From positions 1 through 64,000 of the forward strand of contig CAILCX010000176.1 of NCBI GenBank assembly GCA_903832775.1: a DNA stretch of 64,000 bases, written 5' to 3'. This document shows positions 27,535-38,850 of this stretch, in pieces. Under the pieces are notes generated by a model. That model saw nothing but the letters and a program-made list of their open reading frames with translations, did not search any database and was not told the DNA's origin. This DNA is from an uncultured Methylobacter sp. (GTDB lineage Bacteria; Pseudomonadota; Gammaproteobacteria; Methylococcales; Methylomonadaceae). A program made the position numbers and the translations under genes. Positions within the stretch are counted from its first letter, which is position 1; each line of letters begins with the position of its first letter.

Positions 27535-29625
27535 ATGGATATAATTGAAACTGAAGCTCCGATTGATCTTCAAAAACCAGAACTTTACCTTAATCGTGAG
27601 CTTAGTCTTCTGGAGTTTAATAAACGGGTTTTGGCGCAGGCGAAAGATGAAAAAGTGCCGTTGCTTGAGCGGCTGAATTATTTATGTATTTCCTGTTCCA
27701 ATCTTGACGAGTTTTTTGAAGTTCGCGTAGCCAGCGTTATTCAAATGGCGAGTATTGATCCCAAAGCGGTTGGGCCGGATGGGTTGACACCAAGTGAACA
27801 GTTGGAGTTGATTGCTGTTCATGCGCATCAACTGGTTGAAGAACAATATAAAGTTCTAAATGAGATTCTGATTCCAAAGCTGGCCAAGGAAAACATTCGT
27901 TTTATTCGTCGCAAGGAATGGACTGAAAGTCAGCACAAATGGCTGGAAGCTTTTTTTAATGACGAGTTATTGCCAATTTTGACGCCGGTTGGGCTGGATT
28001 CGGCGCATCCTTTTCCGCGCATACTCAACAAAAGTTTAAACTTTATTATATCTTTGACGGGGAAGGATGCGTTTGGTAGAAATAGCGGTCGTGCTATTTT
28101 ACAGGCACCAAGAGCGTTACCACGAATAATTCAGCTTCCTGTTGATGAAACATCTAGCAACGGCGGGGCCAGTTTCGTCTTTTTATCCTCTATTATTCAT
28201 GCTTTTGTCGATCAATTATTTAACGGCATGAATGTCAAAGGCTGTTATCAATTCCGGGTTACCCGGAATAGCGATTTTTTTGTCGATGATGACGCGATTG
28301 ATGATTTATTGTTGGCCGTTGAAGGTGAGTTGGCCATGCGAAATTATGGCGATGAAGTTCGTTTGGAAATTGATGCCAATTGCCCGGATGAAACTGTCTC
28401 ATTTTTGCTGGACCGTTTTGAGATGACCCGTGACCGTCTGTTTTTGGTTGACGGACCGGTCAACTTAAACAGGATTCAGGAAATCAATGACTTGATCGGT
28501 CGACCTGATCTTAAGTTTCCACCTTATAAACCTTTAGTTCCACAACAATTGGAGCGTACCAAAGATATCTTTGCGGCAATCAGACGCCACGATATTTTGT
28601 TGCATCATCCTTTTGAGTCTTTCTCGCCAGTTGTTGAATTTATTCGTCAGGCGGCTGTATCTCCTGAAGTGTTGGCCATTAAACAAACTTTATATCGTAC
28701 AGGTACCGATTCACCAATCGTTAGCGCTTTGATTAAGGCCGCGAGGGCAGGAAAGGTTGTAACCGTGGTTATCGAGTTAAGAGCACGCTTCGATGAAAAA
28801 GCCAATATCGGTTTGGCCGCCAAGTTACAGGAAGCTGCCGTGCATGTGGTTTATGGTGTGGTTGGCTATAAAACTCACGCAAAAATGTGTTTGGTGCTCA
28901 GGAGAGAAGGCAAGCAATTGCGTAATTATGTGCATTTGGGTACTGGTAATTATCATCCCAAAACAGCACAGATTTATACTGACTATGGCTTGTTTTCCTG
29001 TGATAAGGAATTGGGTGAAGATGTTCGGCGTGTTTTTGCCCAGCTTACCAGCTTGGGAAAAGTCACCAAATTGAATAAATTATTGCAATCGCCGTTTACT
29101 TTGCACAGTGGTTTGATGGAGAAAATTGAACGGGAAATTCGCCATGCTAAAAATGGTAAGCCAGCAAAAATTATTTTTCAAGTCAATGCAGTTGTTGAGG
29201 AGCAATGTATTAAGGCGCTTTACCGAGCCTCGCAAGCCGGTGTTGAGGTTAAGTTAATCGTGCGAGGTGTTTGCTGTTTAAGGCCCGGTGTTTTGGGTGT
29301 GTCTGAGAATATTGAAGTCCGGTCAATTATTGGCCGCTTTCTGGAGCACGCACGCGTTTATGCCTTTGAAAACGATGGTAACAAAGAAGTTTATGCGTCT
29401 AGCGCTGACTTAATGAATCGAAATATGTTCCGGCGTGTTGAAGTGTTTTTTCCTATTGAAAATAAAAAGCTGCAGGCACGGGTTTTGCACAATCTGGATT
29501 TGTATTTGACAGATAACAGTCAGGCCTGGATCTTGCAATCTGACGGCAGCTATCAACATTTGAAACAAACCGATGCTGAAGAATCAATACAGGTTCAATC
29601 GCTACTAATGCATGAAGCGCAATGA
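27535..29625 (+). CDS. ppk: polyphosphate kinase 1
   Basis: Ppk1 reversibly makes inorganic polyphosphate from ATP. The 696 residues match the family (E. coli 688). The N-terminal helical domain opens with LYLNRELSLLEFNKRVL. Two phospholipase-D-like catalytic domains follow. The autophosphorylated histidine lies in YKTHAKMCLVLRR and the second histidine in FLEHARVYAFEN. The stop overlaps the start of the peptide deformylase gene by 4 bp, so the two are translationally coupled. No ppx gene is adjacent. Confidence 0.96.
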   Translation: MDIIETEAPIDLQKPELYLNRELSLLEFNKRVLAQAKDEKVPLLERLNYLCISCSNLDEFFEVRVASVIQMASIDPKAVGPDGLTPSEQLELIAVHAHQLVEEQYKVLNEILIPKLAKENIRFIRRKEWTESQHKWLEAFFNDELLPILTPVGLDSAHPFPRILNKSLNFIISLTGKDAFGRNSGRAILQAPRALPRIIQLPVDETSSNGGASFVFLSSIIHAFVDQLFNGMNVKGCYQFRVTRNSDFFVDDDAIDDLLLAVEGELAMRNYGDEVRLEIDANCPDETVSFLLDRFEMTRDRLFLVDGPVNLNRIQEINDLIGRPDLKFPPYKPLVPQQLERTKDIFAAIRRHDILLHHPFESFSPVVEFIRQAAVSPEVLAIKQTLYRTGTDSPIVSALIKAARAGKVVTVVIELRARFDEKANIGLAAKLQEAAVHVVYGVVGYKTHAKMCLVLRREGKQLRNYVHLGTGNYHPKTAQIYTDYGLFSCDKELGEDVRRVFAQLTSLGKVTKLNKLLQSPFTLHSGLMEKIEREIRHAKNGKPAKIIFQVNAVVEEQCIKALYRASQAGVEVKLIVRGVCCLRPGVLGVSENIEVRSIIGRFLEHARVYAFENDGNKEVYASSADLMNRNMFRRVEVFFPIENKKLQARVLHNLDLYLTDNSQAWILQSDGSYQHLKQTDAEESIQVQSLLMHEAQ

Positions 29626-30155
29626 GTGAAGTATGTGCCATTGCCCAGCTAGGTTCGCCTGTACTCAGGCAACAAGCCGAGGCTATTTCCGATGTGCATG
29701 ACTCTGCGGTATTACAACTTATAGCGTTAATGCAAAGTACTTTGGCGACGACATCCGGGGTTGGTATTGCCGCGCCTCAGATTGGATATTCAAAACAAAT
29801 TATCATTGTTGCCTCAAGACCAACGCCACGTTATCCCTTGGCGCCTTTAATGGAACCGACGGTAATGATTAATCCTTGTTTTGAGGCGTTGTCTGGTGAA
29901 AAGTTAAAGGACTGGGAAGGTTGCTTAAGCATTCCCGGAATACGTGCTTTAGTGCCGAGGTATGTGGAAATAATAATTACGTATACAGATCAGAACGGTG
30001 CTTTGGTGCGAACCGGTTTAAGCGGATTTGTGGCCAGAATTTTTCAACATGAGTTTGATCATCTACAGGGGGAAACCTATCTGGACAAGCTTGAGAATAA
30101 CAGGGATATTTATGCCGAAAGTGAGTATTTCAAGCTGATTGCAAATCCAGCTTGA
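29622..30155 (+). CDS. def: peptide deformylase
   Basis: The enzyme removes the formyl group from nascent proteins using a metal ion. All three motifs are present: GVGIAAPQIG (motif 1), EGCLSIP with the metal cysteine at 101 (motif 2), and QHEFDHL with metal histidines at 143 and 147 and the catalytic glutamate (motif 3). The ATG overlaps the ppk stop by 4 bp. It is not in the classical def-fmt arrangement, so it may be a second paralogue in this genome (inference). Confidence 0.93.
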   Translation: MSEVCAIAQLGSPVLRQQAEAISDVHDSAVLQLIALMQSTLATTSGVGIAAPQIGYSKQIIIVASRPTPRYPLAPLMEPTVMINPCFEALSGEKLKDWEGCLSIPGIRALVPRYVEIIITYTDQNGALVRTGLSGFVARIFQHEFDHLQGETYLDKLENNRDIYAESEYFKLIANPA

Positions 30156-30292
30156 TTTGTGCTTTGATGGGTTTTAAAAGGTAAGTGGCAAATAAAAAAG
30201 TATTTATCCGTTCATGATTCCTAAGGTCATAATTTAACAGCTATTATTCGCTGTATGAGCTCAAAAACAAATACTCTGTTTATAGACTTCTG

Positions 30293-30319
30293 TTGTTAAA
30301 AACGCGCTTATGGTATAGT
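30293..30319 (+). promoter_or_regulatory. predicted infA promoter
   Basis: A TGGTATAGT extended -10 element ends at 30319, and TTGTTA (30293-30298) lies 15 bases upstream as a possible -35. It is 31 bp before the infA ATG, a sensible distance for a short leader. Prediction from consensus only. Confidence 0.45.
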
Positions 30320-30349
30320 TAGCGGTTTTAAACACTAGGATTAATATAA

Positions 30350-30568
30350 ATGGCTAAAGAAGATCAGATTGAAATGGAAGGGAAGGTGATCGATACGCTT
30401 CCAAATACCATGTTTCGCGTCGAACTGGAAAATGGTCATGTTGTGACTGCACATATCTCAGGAAAAATGCGTAAGCATTACATCCGAATTCTTACCGGTG
30501 ACAGCGTTAAAGTTGAAATGACGCCTTACGATTTATCTAAAGGTCGTATTACATTCCGTATGCGCTGA
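30350..30568 (+). CDS. infA: translation initiation factor IF-1
   Basis: The single OB-fold protein binds the ribosomal A site during initiation. The 72 residues [13 protein letters not shown] ... [14 protein letters not shown] ... [10 protein letters not shown] match IF-1 throughout. It is monocistronic, with its own predicted promoter and a hairpin overlapping its stop codon, and convergent with clpA, an arrangement related to the E. coli infA/clpA neighbourhood. Confidence 0.98.
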   Translation: MAKEDQIEMEGKVIDTLPNTMFRVELENGHVVTAHISGKMRKHYIRILTGDSVKVEMTPYDLSKGRITFRMR

Positions 30569-30591
30569 TCCCGAAAGCAACGGGATCAGCG
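30563..30591. terminator. hairpin overlapping infA stop codon
   Basis: CGCTGATCCCG (30563-30573) and CGGGATCAGCG (30581-30591) form a perfect 11-bp stem around AAAGCAA. It includes the infA stop codon and lies between convergent infA and clpA. There is no T run after it, so it may stabilise 3' ends or terminate in both directions inefficiently. Confidence 0.6.
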
Positions 30592-30618
30592 TAAGATTCT
30601 TGAAGTTATTCCATTGTA

Positions 30619-32892
30619 TTAAAAGTTGGCTTCAGGAACGATAAATTCAACGCTTTCTATAGCGAAGTTCAGCTCATTATCTTTCACGAAAATTCGCACA
30701 TGCCCACCGTGCGCTAATTCACCAAACAGTAAGTCATTAGCCAAAGGTTTTTTGATTTTCTCTTGTATGAGTCGCGCCATCGGTCTGGCTCCCATTTTTG
30801 GATCGCAACCATTTTCTGCCAGCCATAAACGGGCATCAACATCTAATGCTAATGTTACATGTTTGTCTGCCAGTAAAGCTTCCAATTCAAAAATGAATTT
30901 ATCGACCACATGGCCGACGATGGCAATATCTAATGGTTTGAATTGAATAATGGCATCAAGACGGTTACGGAATTCCGGGGAGAAGCCTTTTTCGATCACT
31001 TTCATGCTGTCGCTGGCATGATCCTGTTGGGTAAAGCCAATAGAGGCACGACTGCCTTCTTCAGCTCCGGCATTGGTTGTCATTACTAAAATAATGTTAC
31101 GGAAATCTGCTTTGCGACCGTTATTATCGGTCAAAGAGCCATGATCCATAACCTGTAATAACAAGTTAAATACGTCGGGATGGGCTTTTTCCAGTTCATC
31201 CAGTAACAACACTGCATGAGGATGCTTGGTCACCTGTTCAGTTAGCAATCCGCCCTGATCAAATCCTACATAGCCTGGAGGCGCACCTATCAGCCTGGAA
31301 ACGGTATGTCGCTCCATATATTCAGACATATCGAAACGAATCAGTTCAACGCCCAGAACCTTGGCCAGTTGACGTGTCACTTCAGTTTTTCCAACCCCGG
31401 TTGGGCCTGAAAAAAGAAAAGAACCAATCGTCTTTTGTGTATCTCTAAGTCCTGCACGCGATAACTTTATGGCAGAAGCTAGCGCTGAAATGGCTTCGTC
31501 CTGTCCAAAAACCAGCATTTTCAGATTTTTTTCAAGATTGCTCAATTTGTCAATATCGTTGGAAGATACTGATTTGGCGGGCACTCTGGCAATTTTTGAG
31601 ACTATTTCTTCTATTTCGGCGACATCAATGAGTTGTTTTCGATCAATTTCTGCTGTCATGCGTTGTTTTGCACCGGCTTCATCAATGACGTCGATGGCTT
31701 TATCGGGCAAATGACGGTCGGTAATATAACGATCTGATAGCTCTGCTGCAACGCGTAAGGCTTCAGAGGAATATTTTACATCATGATGTTCTTCGTAGCG
31801 GGATTTAAGTCCTTTTAAAATCAATATGGTGTCTTCAACAGAAGGTTCAAGCACATCAATTTTTTGAAAACGTCTTGCCAGAGCGTGATCTTTTTCAAAT
31901 ACGCCGCGATATTCCTGATATGTTGTAGAGCCGATACAGCGCAATTGGCCAGAAGCCAGCGCTGGTTTAATAAGATTTGAAGCATCCATAACGCCACCAG
32001 AAGCGGAGCCTGCTCCGATGATGGTGTGTATTTCATCAATAAACAGGATCGAATCAGGTTCCTTGTTAAGTTGGCTCAACAAGGCTTTAAGTCGTTTTTC
32101 AAAATCGCCCCGGTATTTGGTTCCTGCAACTAAGGCACCTAAATCGAGTGAGAAAATGACGCTATTCATTAATACATCAGGCACTTGTTCTTCGACGATT
32201 CTTTTCGCCAAACCCTCGGCAATAGCGGTTTTACCTACACCGGCTTCACCAACCAGTAACGGATTGTTTTTACGGCGACGGCAAAGTGTCTGAATAGTTC
32301 TTTCAATCTCTGCGTCTCTGCCTATTAAGGGGTCAATTCGACCTTTCAGCGCTTCTTCATTGAGATTTGTGGCGTATTTATCTAAAGGACTGCCGGTAAT
32401 TTCAGTATCGATATTGCCAGTATCTGGCAATTCATTATTGGACGGGTCATTTTCAGGGTCAATTTTTGAAATGCCATGTGCCAGATAGTTAACTACGTCC
32501 AGTCTTGAAATATCTTGTTTATTTAACAGATATACAGCATGGGAGTCCTGTTCACTGAATAAGGCTACAAATAAATTCGCCCCCGAAACTTCTTTTTTGT
32601 CAGAGGCCTGCACATGAAAAACGGCACGTTGGAGAACTCTTTGGAATCCCAGTGTAGGTTGTGTTTCGCGTTGGACGCCCATAGGGATCAGCGATGTGGT
32701 TTCATCAATAAATTGAGTCAACTGGCCTCGCAACATTTTTATGTCGCAGCCGCAAGCTATCAGAATCGACTGGGCAGATTCATTCTCGAGCAATGCCAGC
32801 AGTAAATGTTCAACGGTGATAAATTCATGCCGTTTATCATGTGCATTTTTAAAGGCATTATTTAATGTGATTTCTAGCTCTTTACTTAACAT
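30619..32892 (-). CDS. clpA: ATP-dependent Clp protease ATP-binding subunit ClpA
   Basis: ClpA is the AAA+ unfoldase that feeds proteins to ClpP. The 757 residues equal the E. coli length (758). An N-terminal double Clp repeat binds ClpS. AAA domain D1 has Walker [10 protein letters not shown] and Walker B ILFIDEIH. Domain D2 has GPTGVGKTE and [11 protein letters not shown]. Start ATG at 32892. The clpS gene ends 12 bp upstream on the same strand, making a clpS-clpA operon. Confidence 0.97.
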   Translation of the reverse strand: MLSKELEITLNNAFKNAHDKRHEFITVEHLLLALLENESAQSILIACGCDIKMLRGQLTQFIDETTSLIPMGVQRETQPTLGFQRVLQRAVFHVQASDKKEVSGANLFVALFSEQDSHAVYLLNKQDISRLDVVNYLAHGISKIDPENDPSNNELPDTGNIDTEITGSPLDKYATNLNEEALKGRIDPLIGRDAEIERTIQTLCRRRKNNPLLVGEAGVGKTAIAEGLAKRIVEEQVPDVLMNSVIFSLDLGALVAGTKYRGDFEKRLKALLSQLNKEPDSILFIDEIHTIIGAGSASGGVMDASNLIKPALASGQLRCIGSTTYQEYRGVFEKDHALARRFQKIDVLEPSVEDTILILKGLKSRYEEHHDVKYSSEALRVAAELSDRYITDRHLPDKAIDVIDEAGAKQRMTAEIDRKQLIDVAEIEEIVSKIARVPAKSVSSNDIDKLSNLEKNLKMLVFGQDEAISALASAIKLSRAGLRDTQKTIGSFLFSGPTGVGKTEVTRQLAKVLGVELIRFDMSEYMERHTVSRLIGAPPGYVGFDQGGLLTEQVTKHPHAVLLLDELEKAHPDVFNLLLQVMDHGSLTDNNGRKADFRNIILVMTTNAGAEEGSRASIGFTQQDHASDSMKVIEKGFSPEFRNRLDAIIQFKPLDIAIVGHVVDKFIFELEALLADKHVTLALDVDARLWLAENGCDPKMGARPMARLIQEKIKKPLANDLLFGELAHGGHVRIFVKDNELNFAIESVEFIVPEANF

Positions 32893-32904
32893 ATTCTCTC
32901 CAGC

Positions 32905-33228
32905 CTAAACTTCTTCCATCGAACACATCAACGGATGCTGATGCTCTCGTGAATAATCATTAACTATATATACTTTGGTTTCAGCCACATCTTTAGAATA
33001 GGTTCCGCACACACCAATCCCTTTTGTATGTATTTGCAGCATTACCTGTGTAGCCGTTTCTTCAGGCATGGCAAAAAAATTCATTAAAATCTCTATTACA
33101 AAATCCATGGGCGTAAAGTCGTCATTTAAGAGTATCACCTTAAATAATGACGGGTTTTTCAGTTTAGGCGCTGCTTCCTGAATGGCCAGGTCGCCGTCGT
33201 TATCTTTAATAGGATTAAAATCTGACAT
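32905..33228 (-). CDS. clpS: ATP-dependent Clp protease adaptor ClpS
   Basis: ClpS binds the ClpA N-domain and delivers N-degron substrates. The 107 residues contain the substrate pocket strand VILLNDDFTPMDFVIEIL with its Asn-Asp-Asp residues and the IHTKGIGVCGTYSKDVAETK segment that contacts ClpA. It is transcribed first in a clpS-clpA pair with a 12-bp spacer. The leader to its right, upstream of 33228, is AT-rich. Confidence 0.97.
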   Translation of the reverse strand: MSDFNPIKDNDGDLAIQEAAPKLKNPSLFKVILLNDDFTPMDFVIEILMNFFAMPEETATQVMLQIHTKGIGVCGTYSKDVAETKVYIVNDYSREHQHPLMCSMEEV

Positions 33229-33426
33229 AATTGAAATAATAAAAAATTTTATACCTCTAACATAGTGCCAATTCTGGCAAATTTCAATACATATGTTAGC
33301 AACAAAATAAACATGTTACATGAGAATATTTATTAAGGGCTTCGTAAGGACGAATGACCGCCTTTTTTTACCAGCATAATCTTGGCAAATCTAGTAAAAT
33401 ATGTAATTTGATGTTGGAGTTTTGCA

Positions 33427-33882
33427 ATGGTTTGGAAGCCACACGTTACAGTTGCCGCCGTTATTGAACTAGACCAGCGTTTTTTGTTTGTAGAGGAAGA
33501 AACGTCCAGTGGCCTTCAATTCAATCAACCTGCAGGGCATCTTGAAGCTGGTGAAGATTTAATTGCTGCCATTAAGCGAGAAGTATTGGAAGAAACCGCC
33601 TGGCAGTTTGAACCCGAGTATATTATCTCAGTTCAGCTTTGGCGAAAAAATCCTGATTTCCCCAGCTTTGTCCGGATATGTTTTGCCGGTCGGACCTATG
33701 CGCATAATCCTGAACAAAAACTTGATGAAGGCATAGTTGCTACCCATTGGTTAACGCGCGATGAAATTGTAGCGGAGCAGCATCGTTTGCGCAGTCCGTT
33801 AGTATTAATCAGTATCGACGAGTATCTGAGCGGACAGCGCCATCCTTTATCCTTGCTTAAATCATTTATTGACCATGAGTAA
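33427..33882 (+). CDS. nudJ: NUDIX hydrolase, NudJ type
   Basis: NudJ-type enzymes hydrolyse nucleoside and thiamine pyrophosphates. The protein begins [14 protein letters not shown] as NudJ does and carries a complete NUDIX box ([20 protein letters not shown]). A GAG-containing ribosome-binding sequence (TTGGAG) precedes the ATG. It overlaps mnmA by 8 bp, the same gene pair as in E. coli. Confidence 0.92.
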   Translation: MVWKPHVTVAAVIELDQRFLFVEEETSSGLQFNQPAGHLEAGEDLIAAIKREVLEETAWQFEPEYIISVQLWRKNPDFPSFVRICFAGRTYAHNPEQKLDEGIVATHWLTRDEIVAEQHRLRSPLVLISIDEYLSGQRHPLSLLKSFIDHE

Positions 33883-34969
33883 AAAAATAATTGTCGGCAT
33901 GTCAGGCGGTGTCGATTCCTCAGTTACGGCGTTGTTACTGTTAGAACAAGGTCATCAAGTCACCGGTTTGTTCATGAAAAACTGGGAAGAAGACGATGGT
34001 ACTGAGCAGTGCACAGCGATGGAAGATCTTGCTGATGCCCAACAGGTTTGCGATAAATTAGGTATAGAATTAAAAACCGTTAATTTTGCCGCTGAATACT
34101 GGGATGAAGTCTTTGAAGTATTCCTGGCTGAGTTTAAAGCGGGTCGCACCCCGAATCCTGATATTCTTTGCAATAAACACGTTAAATTTAAAGCGTTTTT
34201 AAATTATGCAATTGAAGATTTAGGTGCTGAATATATTGCCACAGGTCACTATGCCAGAGTGTCATCCAATCAGAATGGAGAACATTTTCTGTTAAAAGGT
34301 TTAGATCCTAATAAAGAACAAAGTTATTTTCTTTATACCCTGGGACAAAAACAGTTGGCACGCACTTTGTTTCCGATAGGTCATTTACATAAACCGGAAA
34401 TTCGCGCAATGGCCGATAAAGCCGGTTTTGCTAATAGCCGTAAAAAAGACAGTACCGGTATTTGTTTTATTGGCGAGCGTAAATTTACTGAATTTCTGCA
34501 ACGCTATTTGCCCACTCAACCCGGCGAAATGCAAACACCTGAAGGCCAAATTATTGGTAAGCATCATGGTTTGATGTATTACACGTTTGGTCAACGCCAG
34601 GGTCTGGGAATAGGTGGGGTTAAAAATGCCCCGGATGAACCCTGGTATGTGCTGGAAAAAGATTTGGATAATAATATTCTGATCGTTGGGCAAGGTCATG
34701 ATCATCCCTTGATGTTGCATAATACTCTCGAAGCCAGTCAATTGGACTGGTGCAATAACCGCCCTTTGACAGACGCTTTAAACTGTAAGGCCAAAACCCG
34801 TTATCGTCAGGCTGATCAGGCTTGTTATTTGGAGCCGATAGGTGCTGATCGTTGCAAAGTGACTTTTGTTCAGCCGCAACGGGCGATTACACCGGGGCAG
34901 TCTGTCGTTTTTTATGACGGCGACATTTGCCTTGGTGGCGGTATCATTGAATCAAAAGCAAACGAATAA
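33875..34969 (+). CDS. mnmA: tRNA 2-thiouridylase MnmA
   Basis: MnmA thiolates uridine 34 of Lys, Glu and Gln tRNAs with sulfur from the Tus relay. The PP-loop GMSGGVDSS is at the N-terminus. The first catalytic cysteine is in [12 protein letters not shown] and the second in [11 protein letters not shown]. The C-terminal beta domain ends with LGGGIIE. The ORF-track start is a TTG, but the ATG at 33875, inside the nudJ 3' end, gives the normal N-terminus MSKKIIVGM (364 residues). Confidence 0.96.
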   Translation: MSKKIIVGMSGGVDSSVTALLLLEQGHQVTGLFMKNWEEDDGTEQCTAMEDLADAQQVCDKLGIELKTVNFAAEYWDEVFEVFLAEFKAGRTPNPDILCNKHVKFKAFLNYAIEDLGAEYIATGHYARVSSNQNGEHFLLKGLDPNKEQSYFLYTLGQKQLARTLFPIGHLHKPEIRAMADKAGFANSRKKDSTGICFIGERKFTEFLQRYLPTQPGEMQTPEGQIIGKHHGLMYYTFGQRQGLGIGGVKNAPDEPWYVLEKDLDNNILIVGQGHDHPLMLHNTLEASQLDWCNNRPLTDALNCKAKTRYRQADQACYLEPIGADRCKVTFVQPQRAITPGQSVVFYDGDICLGGGIIESKANE

Positions 34970-34999
34970 TAACAAACACTTAAACACCCGGATTAATAA

Positions 35000-36364
<1,365 letters not shown>

Positions 36365-36742
36365 AACCTTCTGCGCACATTGCTAGCAATAAAGAGCCAA
36401 TCTTGGCTGTGAATCTTCGCTTTAAAAGTTATAGAAAGTGAACTTTTAAAGCGGCTTTAAGTTTTCGCATCGCATAAATTTGGTACATATTCATGCGATA
36501 AAACTAAAAAAACACTCCAGTTAATTTTTTAAACCTGCTTTTCGTATGGAAATTACCTATAGTAATCAACGGTGCTATTGGATTTTGTTTTTTTGCTCCA
36601 GCGAAATATCTAAATATTGCAAAATAAATTACATAATGGTAAAAATACAATTGTTGGTTCTGACGAAGTTTTATAAGCGTGGTACTGACAAGTTAATAAT
36701 ATAAACATTTATTCCAAAAAAATAATTAATGAGGAGATGATT
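36365..36742. other. 378-bp intergenic region after purB
   Basis: Contains the 13-bp-arm hairpin at 36418-36453 and a spaced inverted pair ATCGCAT (36469-36475)/ATGCGAT (36493-36499) that could be an operator for the SmbP-like gene. The rest is AT-rich and presumably holds that gene's promoter. I see no ORF. Confidence 0.5.
36418..36453. terminator. perfect 13-bp hairpin downstream of purB
   Basis: CGCTTTAAAAGTT (36418-36430) and AACTTTTAAAGCG (36441-36453) pair perfectly around 10 bases, 54 bp after the purB stop. No T run follows. A 3'-end stabilising or terminating role is likely. Confidence 0.6.
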
Positions 36743-37084
36743 ATGAAAAAAATCGCATCAATAAGCGCAGGTTTATTACTTCTTTTAAGTACAAATGTTT
36801 TCGCTGAAGATTATGCGGCGTCCGCTTTAGAACACGCCAATTCAGCAGTAGTTCACGGCAAAGCAGGTCATGCGCCCGTGCTGGTTGAGCACGCAAAGGC
36901 AAGTCTGGATCAAGCCTTGGCTGCTTCAATAGCGGCGAAAGGAATCTCAAAAAATCATATCAATGCAGCCGCAAAAGAGTTGCAGGAGTCTATCGATCAG
37001 GGTGGATTGGGGCAGACAGATGCTGCTACCAAACATGCTGAAGCAGCGGTAGAACATCTTAAAGCCAGCAAAAACAAATCATAA
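36743..37084 (+). CDS. SmbP-like small metal-binding periplasmic protein
   Basis: 113 residues with a signal peptide ending NVFAED and then a His-bearing helical repeat (LEHANSAVVHGKAGHAPVLVEHAK ... KHAEAAVEHLK). This pattern matches the small metal-binding protein SmbP family first described in Nitrosomonas, which binds copper and other metals in the periplasm. The start was moved to the ATG at 36743, which lies 6 bases after GAGGAG; the ATG at 36737 directly abuts it. A clean intrinsic terminator follows. A related protein is encoded at 39816-40142 on the other strand. Confidence 0.85.
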   Translation: MKKIASISAGLLLLLSTNVFAEDYAASALEHANSAVVHGKAGHAPVLVEHAKASLDQALAASIAAKGISKNHINAAAKELQESIDQGGLGQTDAATKHAEAAVEHLKASKNKS

Positions 37085-37099
37085 AAGCCGGTTAAAAAG

Positions 37100-37124
37100 A
37101 AGGGGCGGGGAACTGCCCCTTTTT
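37100..37124 (+). terminator. intrinsic terminator of SmbP-like gene
   Basis: AAGGGGC (37100-37106) pairs with GCCCCTT (37115-37121) around an 8-base loop, and the T run continues to 37124. It is 16 bp after the stop. Confidence 0.85.
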
Positions 37125-37219
37125 AATATATTTAAAAATGTTCACTATGATCAAATCAATTGATGGCTTATATCTTATGCCACCACTGTCAGTTACAAAT
37201 CCGGTCCAAATTCTAATTT

Positions 37220-38776
37220 CTATTTAGTCGTAAATTTGCTAAGGCTATTGATTAATACCTCCAAAGCCTTGTCAGTCTCGGTATCAATAATTATTGCGTC
37301 GATTCGTTCTTGCCTGGACAGCGGTTCGGCTGATTTTATTTGCTGATAAAGCACTTTTACGGTCGCTTCCGAAGCATCATTTTGACGTTGTTCAATACGC
37401 CTGCCTAATTCCGCCTCAGAAGCTTCAAATGAAATAATTTGAAAAGGCACCTTACAGTCAGTTGCCAGTTGTTTAAATATTTCCCGTTGCGATGACTTAA
37501 GAAAACAGGCATCAACAATAACCGGAAAACTGGCTTCAAGTATGACTTTTGCCAGTTCTTTAAGATGTAGATAAGTTTCTACATTAGCCTGCGTGCTATA
37601 TATTCCAACGTCTATGTTGCTGTCAGTTTGCGCTAAGGGTTGGTGGCGAAATAATCTTTTTCTCTCGATATCCGAGCGTAGTTGGAATGCTCCGAGTCTT
37701 TCACTCAGTTGGCTGGAAATTATTGATTTCCCCGAACCTGAATAGCCATGAGTGATGATCAGGAACGCCGGGTCAGGTTTGCTAAAGTGCTCGGCCAGAT
37801 CGGCGTAAGTTTGGTAATCATCACTTAATTTTTTGGATGCGGCCAGATCATCAATTTGCTGTGTTTGGCGCAACAAGGTGACTTTGGCTCTTACAAGAGC
37901 ACGGTAAACCAGGTAATAGGGCAGCAAGGACAGCCCATTGTAATCACCGGTATTTTGTAAATAGCGATTAAGAAAACGATAGGCGTATTGTTTATAACCA
38001 AAATACAGAAGGTCAATAAACAGAAACGCGACTTCACTAATAACATCGATCCAGCGCAGTAGGGGGTTAAATTCAATACAATCGAACAGAATAACCCTGT
38101 CGTTTAGCAGCGTCATATTGCCCAGATGTAAATCGCCATGACATTCGCGGATATAACCTTGCTGTTTACGTAGTTGCATGAAAACAGCTAGTTTATGGGA
38201 TTCAGACTCGTCCCATTCCTGAAGGCGCTGTAGTTGTAGTTTTTGATTTATATCGGTTAACAAGGGCCTGATCTGGTCAAAGTTTTCGATAAACCAATAA
38301 TTGATGTCCGAACCCTCGCCATAAGGAGTGTCTAGGTCCGCATGCGCTATGGAGCCATGGAAATGGGCGATGCTCTCAGTAAGTTGGTCTAATTCCTCGG
38401 TAGTCAGTTGCCCTTGCTTGGCATATTCAGCCAGCAAGTGTCTTGCGGGAAATTGGATCATTTTGACCGCGTATTCCAGAGCCAAACCCTCGCCGCCTAA
38501 TTGGGGATGAGCAACGGTTCCGGTTATCGGTACAACATCAAGATAAAGGTCAGCGGCCAGGCGCTGGTTGAGTCTGAGTTCTTCATGACAGCAATGTCGG
38601 CGCTGTTCGAGCGAGGAAAAATCCAGAAAACCAAAGTTAACCGGTTTTTTTATTTTGTAAGCATATTGCCCGCTGAGCACTACCCAGGAAATGTGTGTTT
38701 CAATAAGACTATAGCCATTAAGTTCACATAATGTCTTGATGAGAGTGGTACTTGAATCCAACGCATTATTGCTCAT
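37220..38776 (-). CDS. APH-type kinase domain fused to a P-loop ATPase/kinase
   Basis: This 518-residue protein has two enzymatic halves. The N-terminal half (about 1-330) is aminoglycoside-phosphotransferase-like, with catalytic loop CHGDLHLGNM and metal motif LFDCIEFN. The C-terminal half (about 335-518) is a P-loop kinase-like ATPase with Walker A GYSGSGKS and the helix SDIERKRLF. Such fusions are widespread in proteobacteria and annotated as bifunctional aminoglycoside phosphotransferase/ATP-binding proteins. The real substrates are unknown, so I do not claim antibiotic resistance. Start ATG at 38776. Confidence 0.85.
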   Translation of the reverse strand: MSNNALDSSTTLIKTLCELNGYSLIETHISWVVLSGQYAYKIKKPVNFGFLDFSSLEQRRHCCHEELRLNQRLAADLYLDVVPITGTVAHPQLGGEGLALEYAVKMIQFPARHLLAEYAKQGQLTTEELDQLTESIAHFHGSIAHADLDTPYGEGSDINYWFIENFDQIRPLLTDINQKLQLQRLQEWDESESHKLAVFMQLRKQQGYIRECHGDLHLGNMTLLNDRVILFDCIEFNPLLRWIDVISEVAFLFIDLLYFGYKQYAYRFLNRYLQNTGDYNGLSLLPYYLVYRALVRAKVTLLRQTQQIDDLAASKKLSDDYQTYADLAEHFSKPDPAFLIITHGYSGSGKSIISSQLSERLGAFQLRSDIERKRLFRHQPLAQTDSNIDVGIYSTQANVETYLHLKELAKVILEASFPVIVDACFLKSSQREIFKQLATDCKVPFQIISFEASEAELGRRIEQRQNDASEATVKVLYQQIKSAEPLSRQERIDAIIIDTETDKALEVLINSLSKFTTK

Positions 38777-38850
38777 AGTCGTAATTATCGGCAGCAGTGA
38801 GGGTCTGATGGTATTACGATTTCTGCTTTAGACGCAATGTCGGATCGGTT

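Noticed and set aside
37220-38776. Aminoglycoside resistance gene
   Set aside because: The APH-like half belongs to a widespread fusion with an ATPase and has no resistance-type context, so I list it only as a kinase-like protein of unknown substrate.
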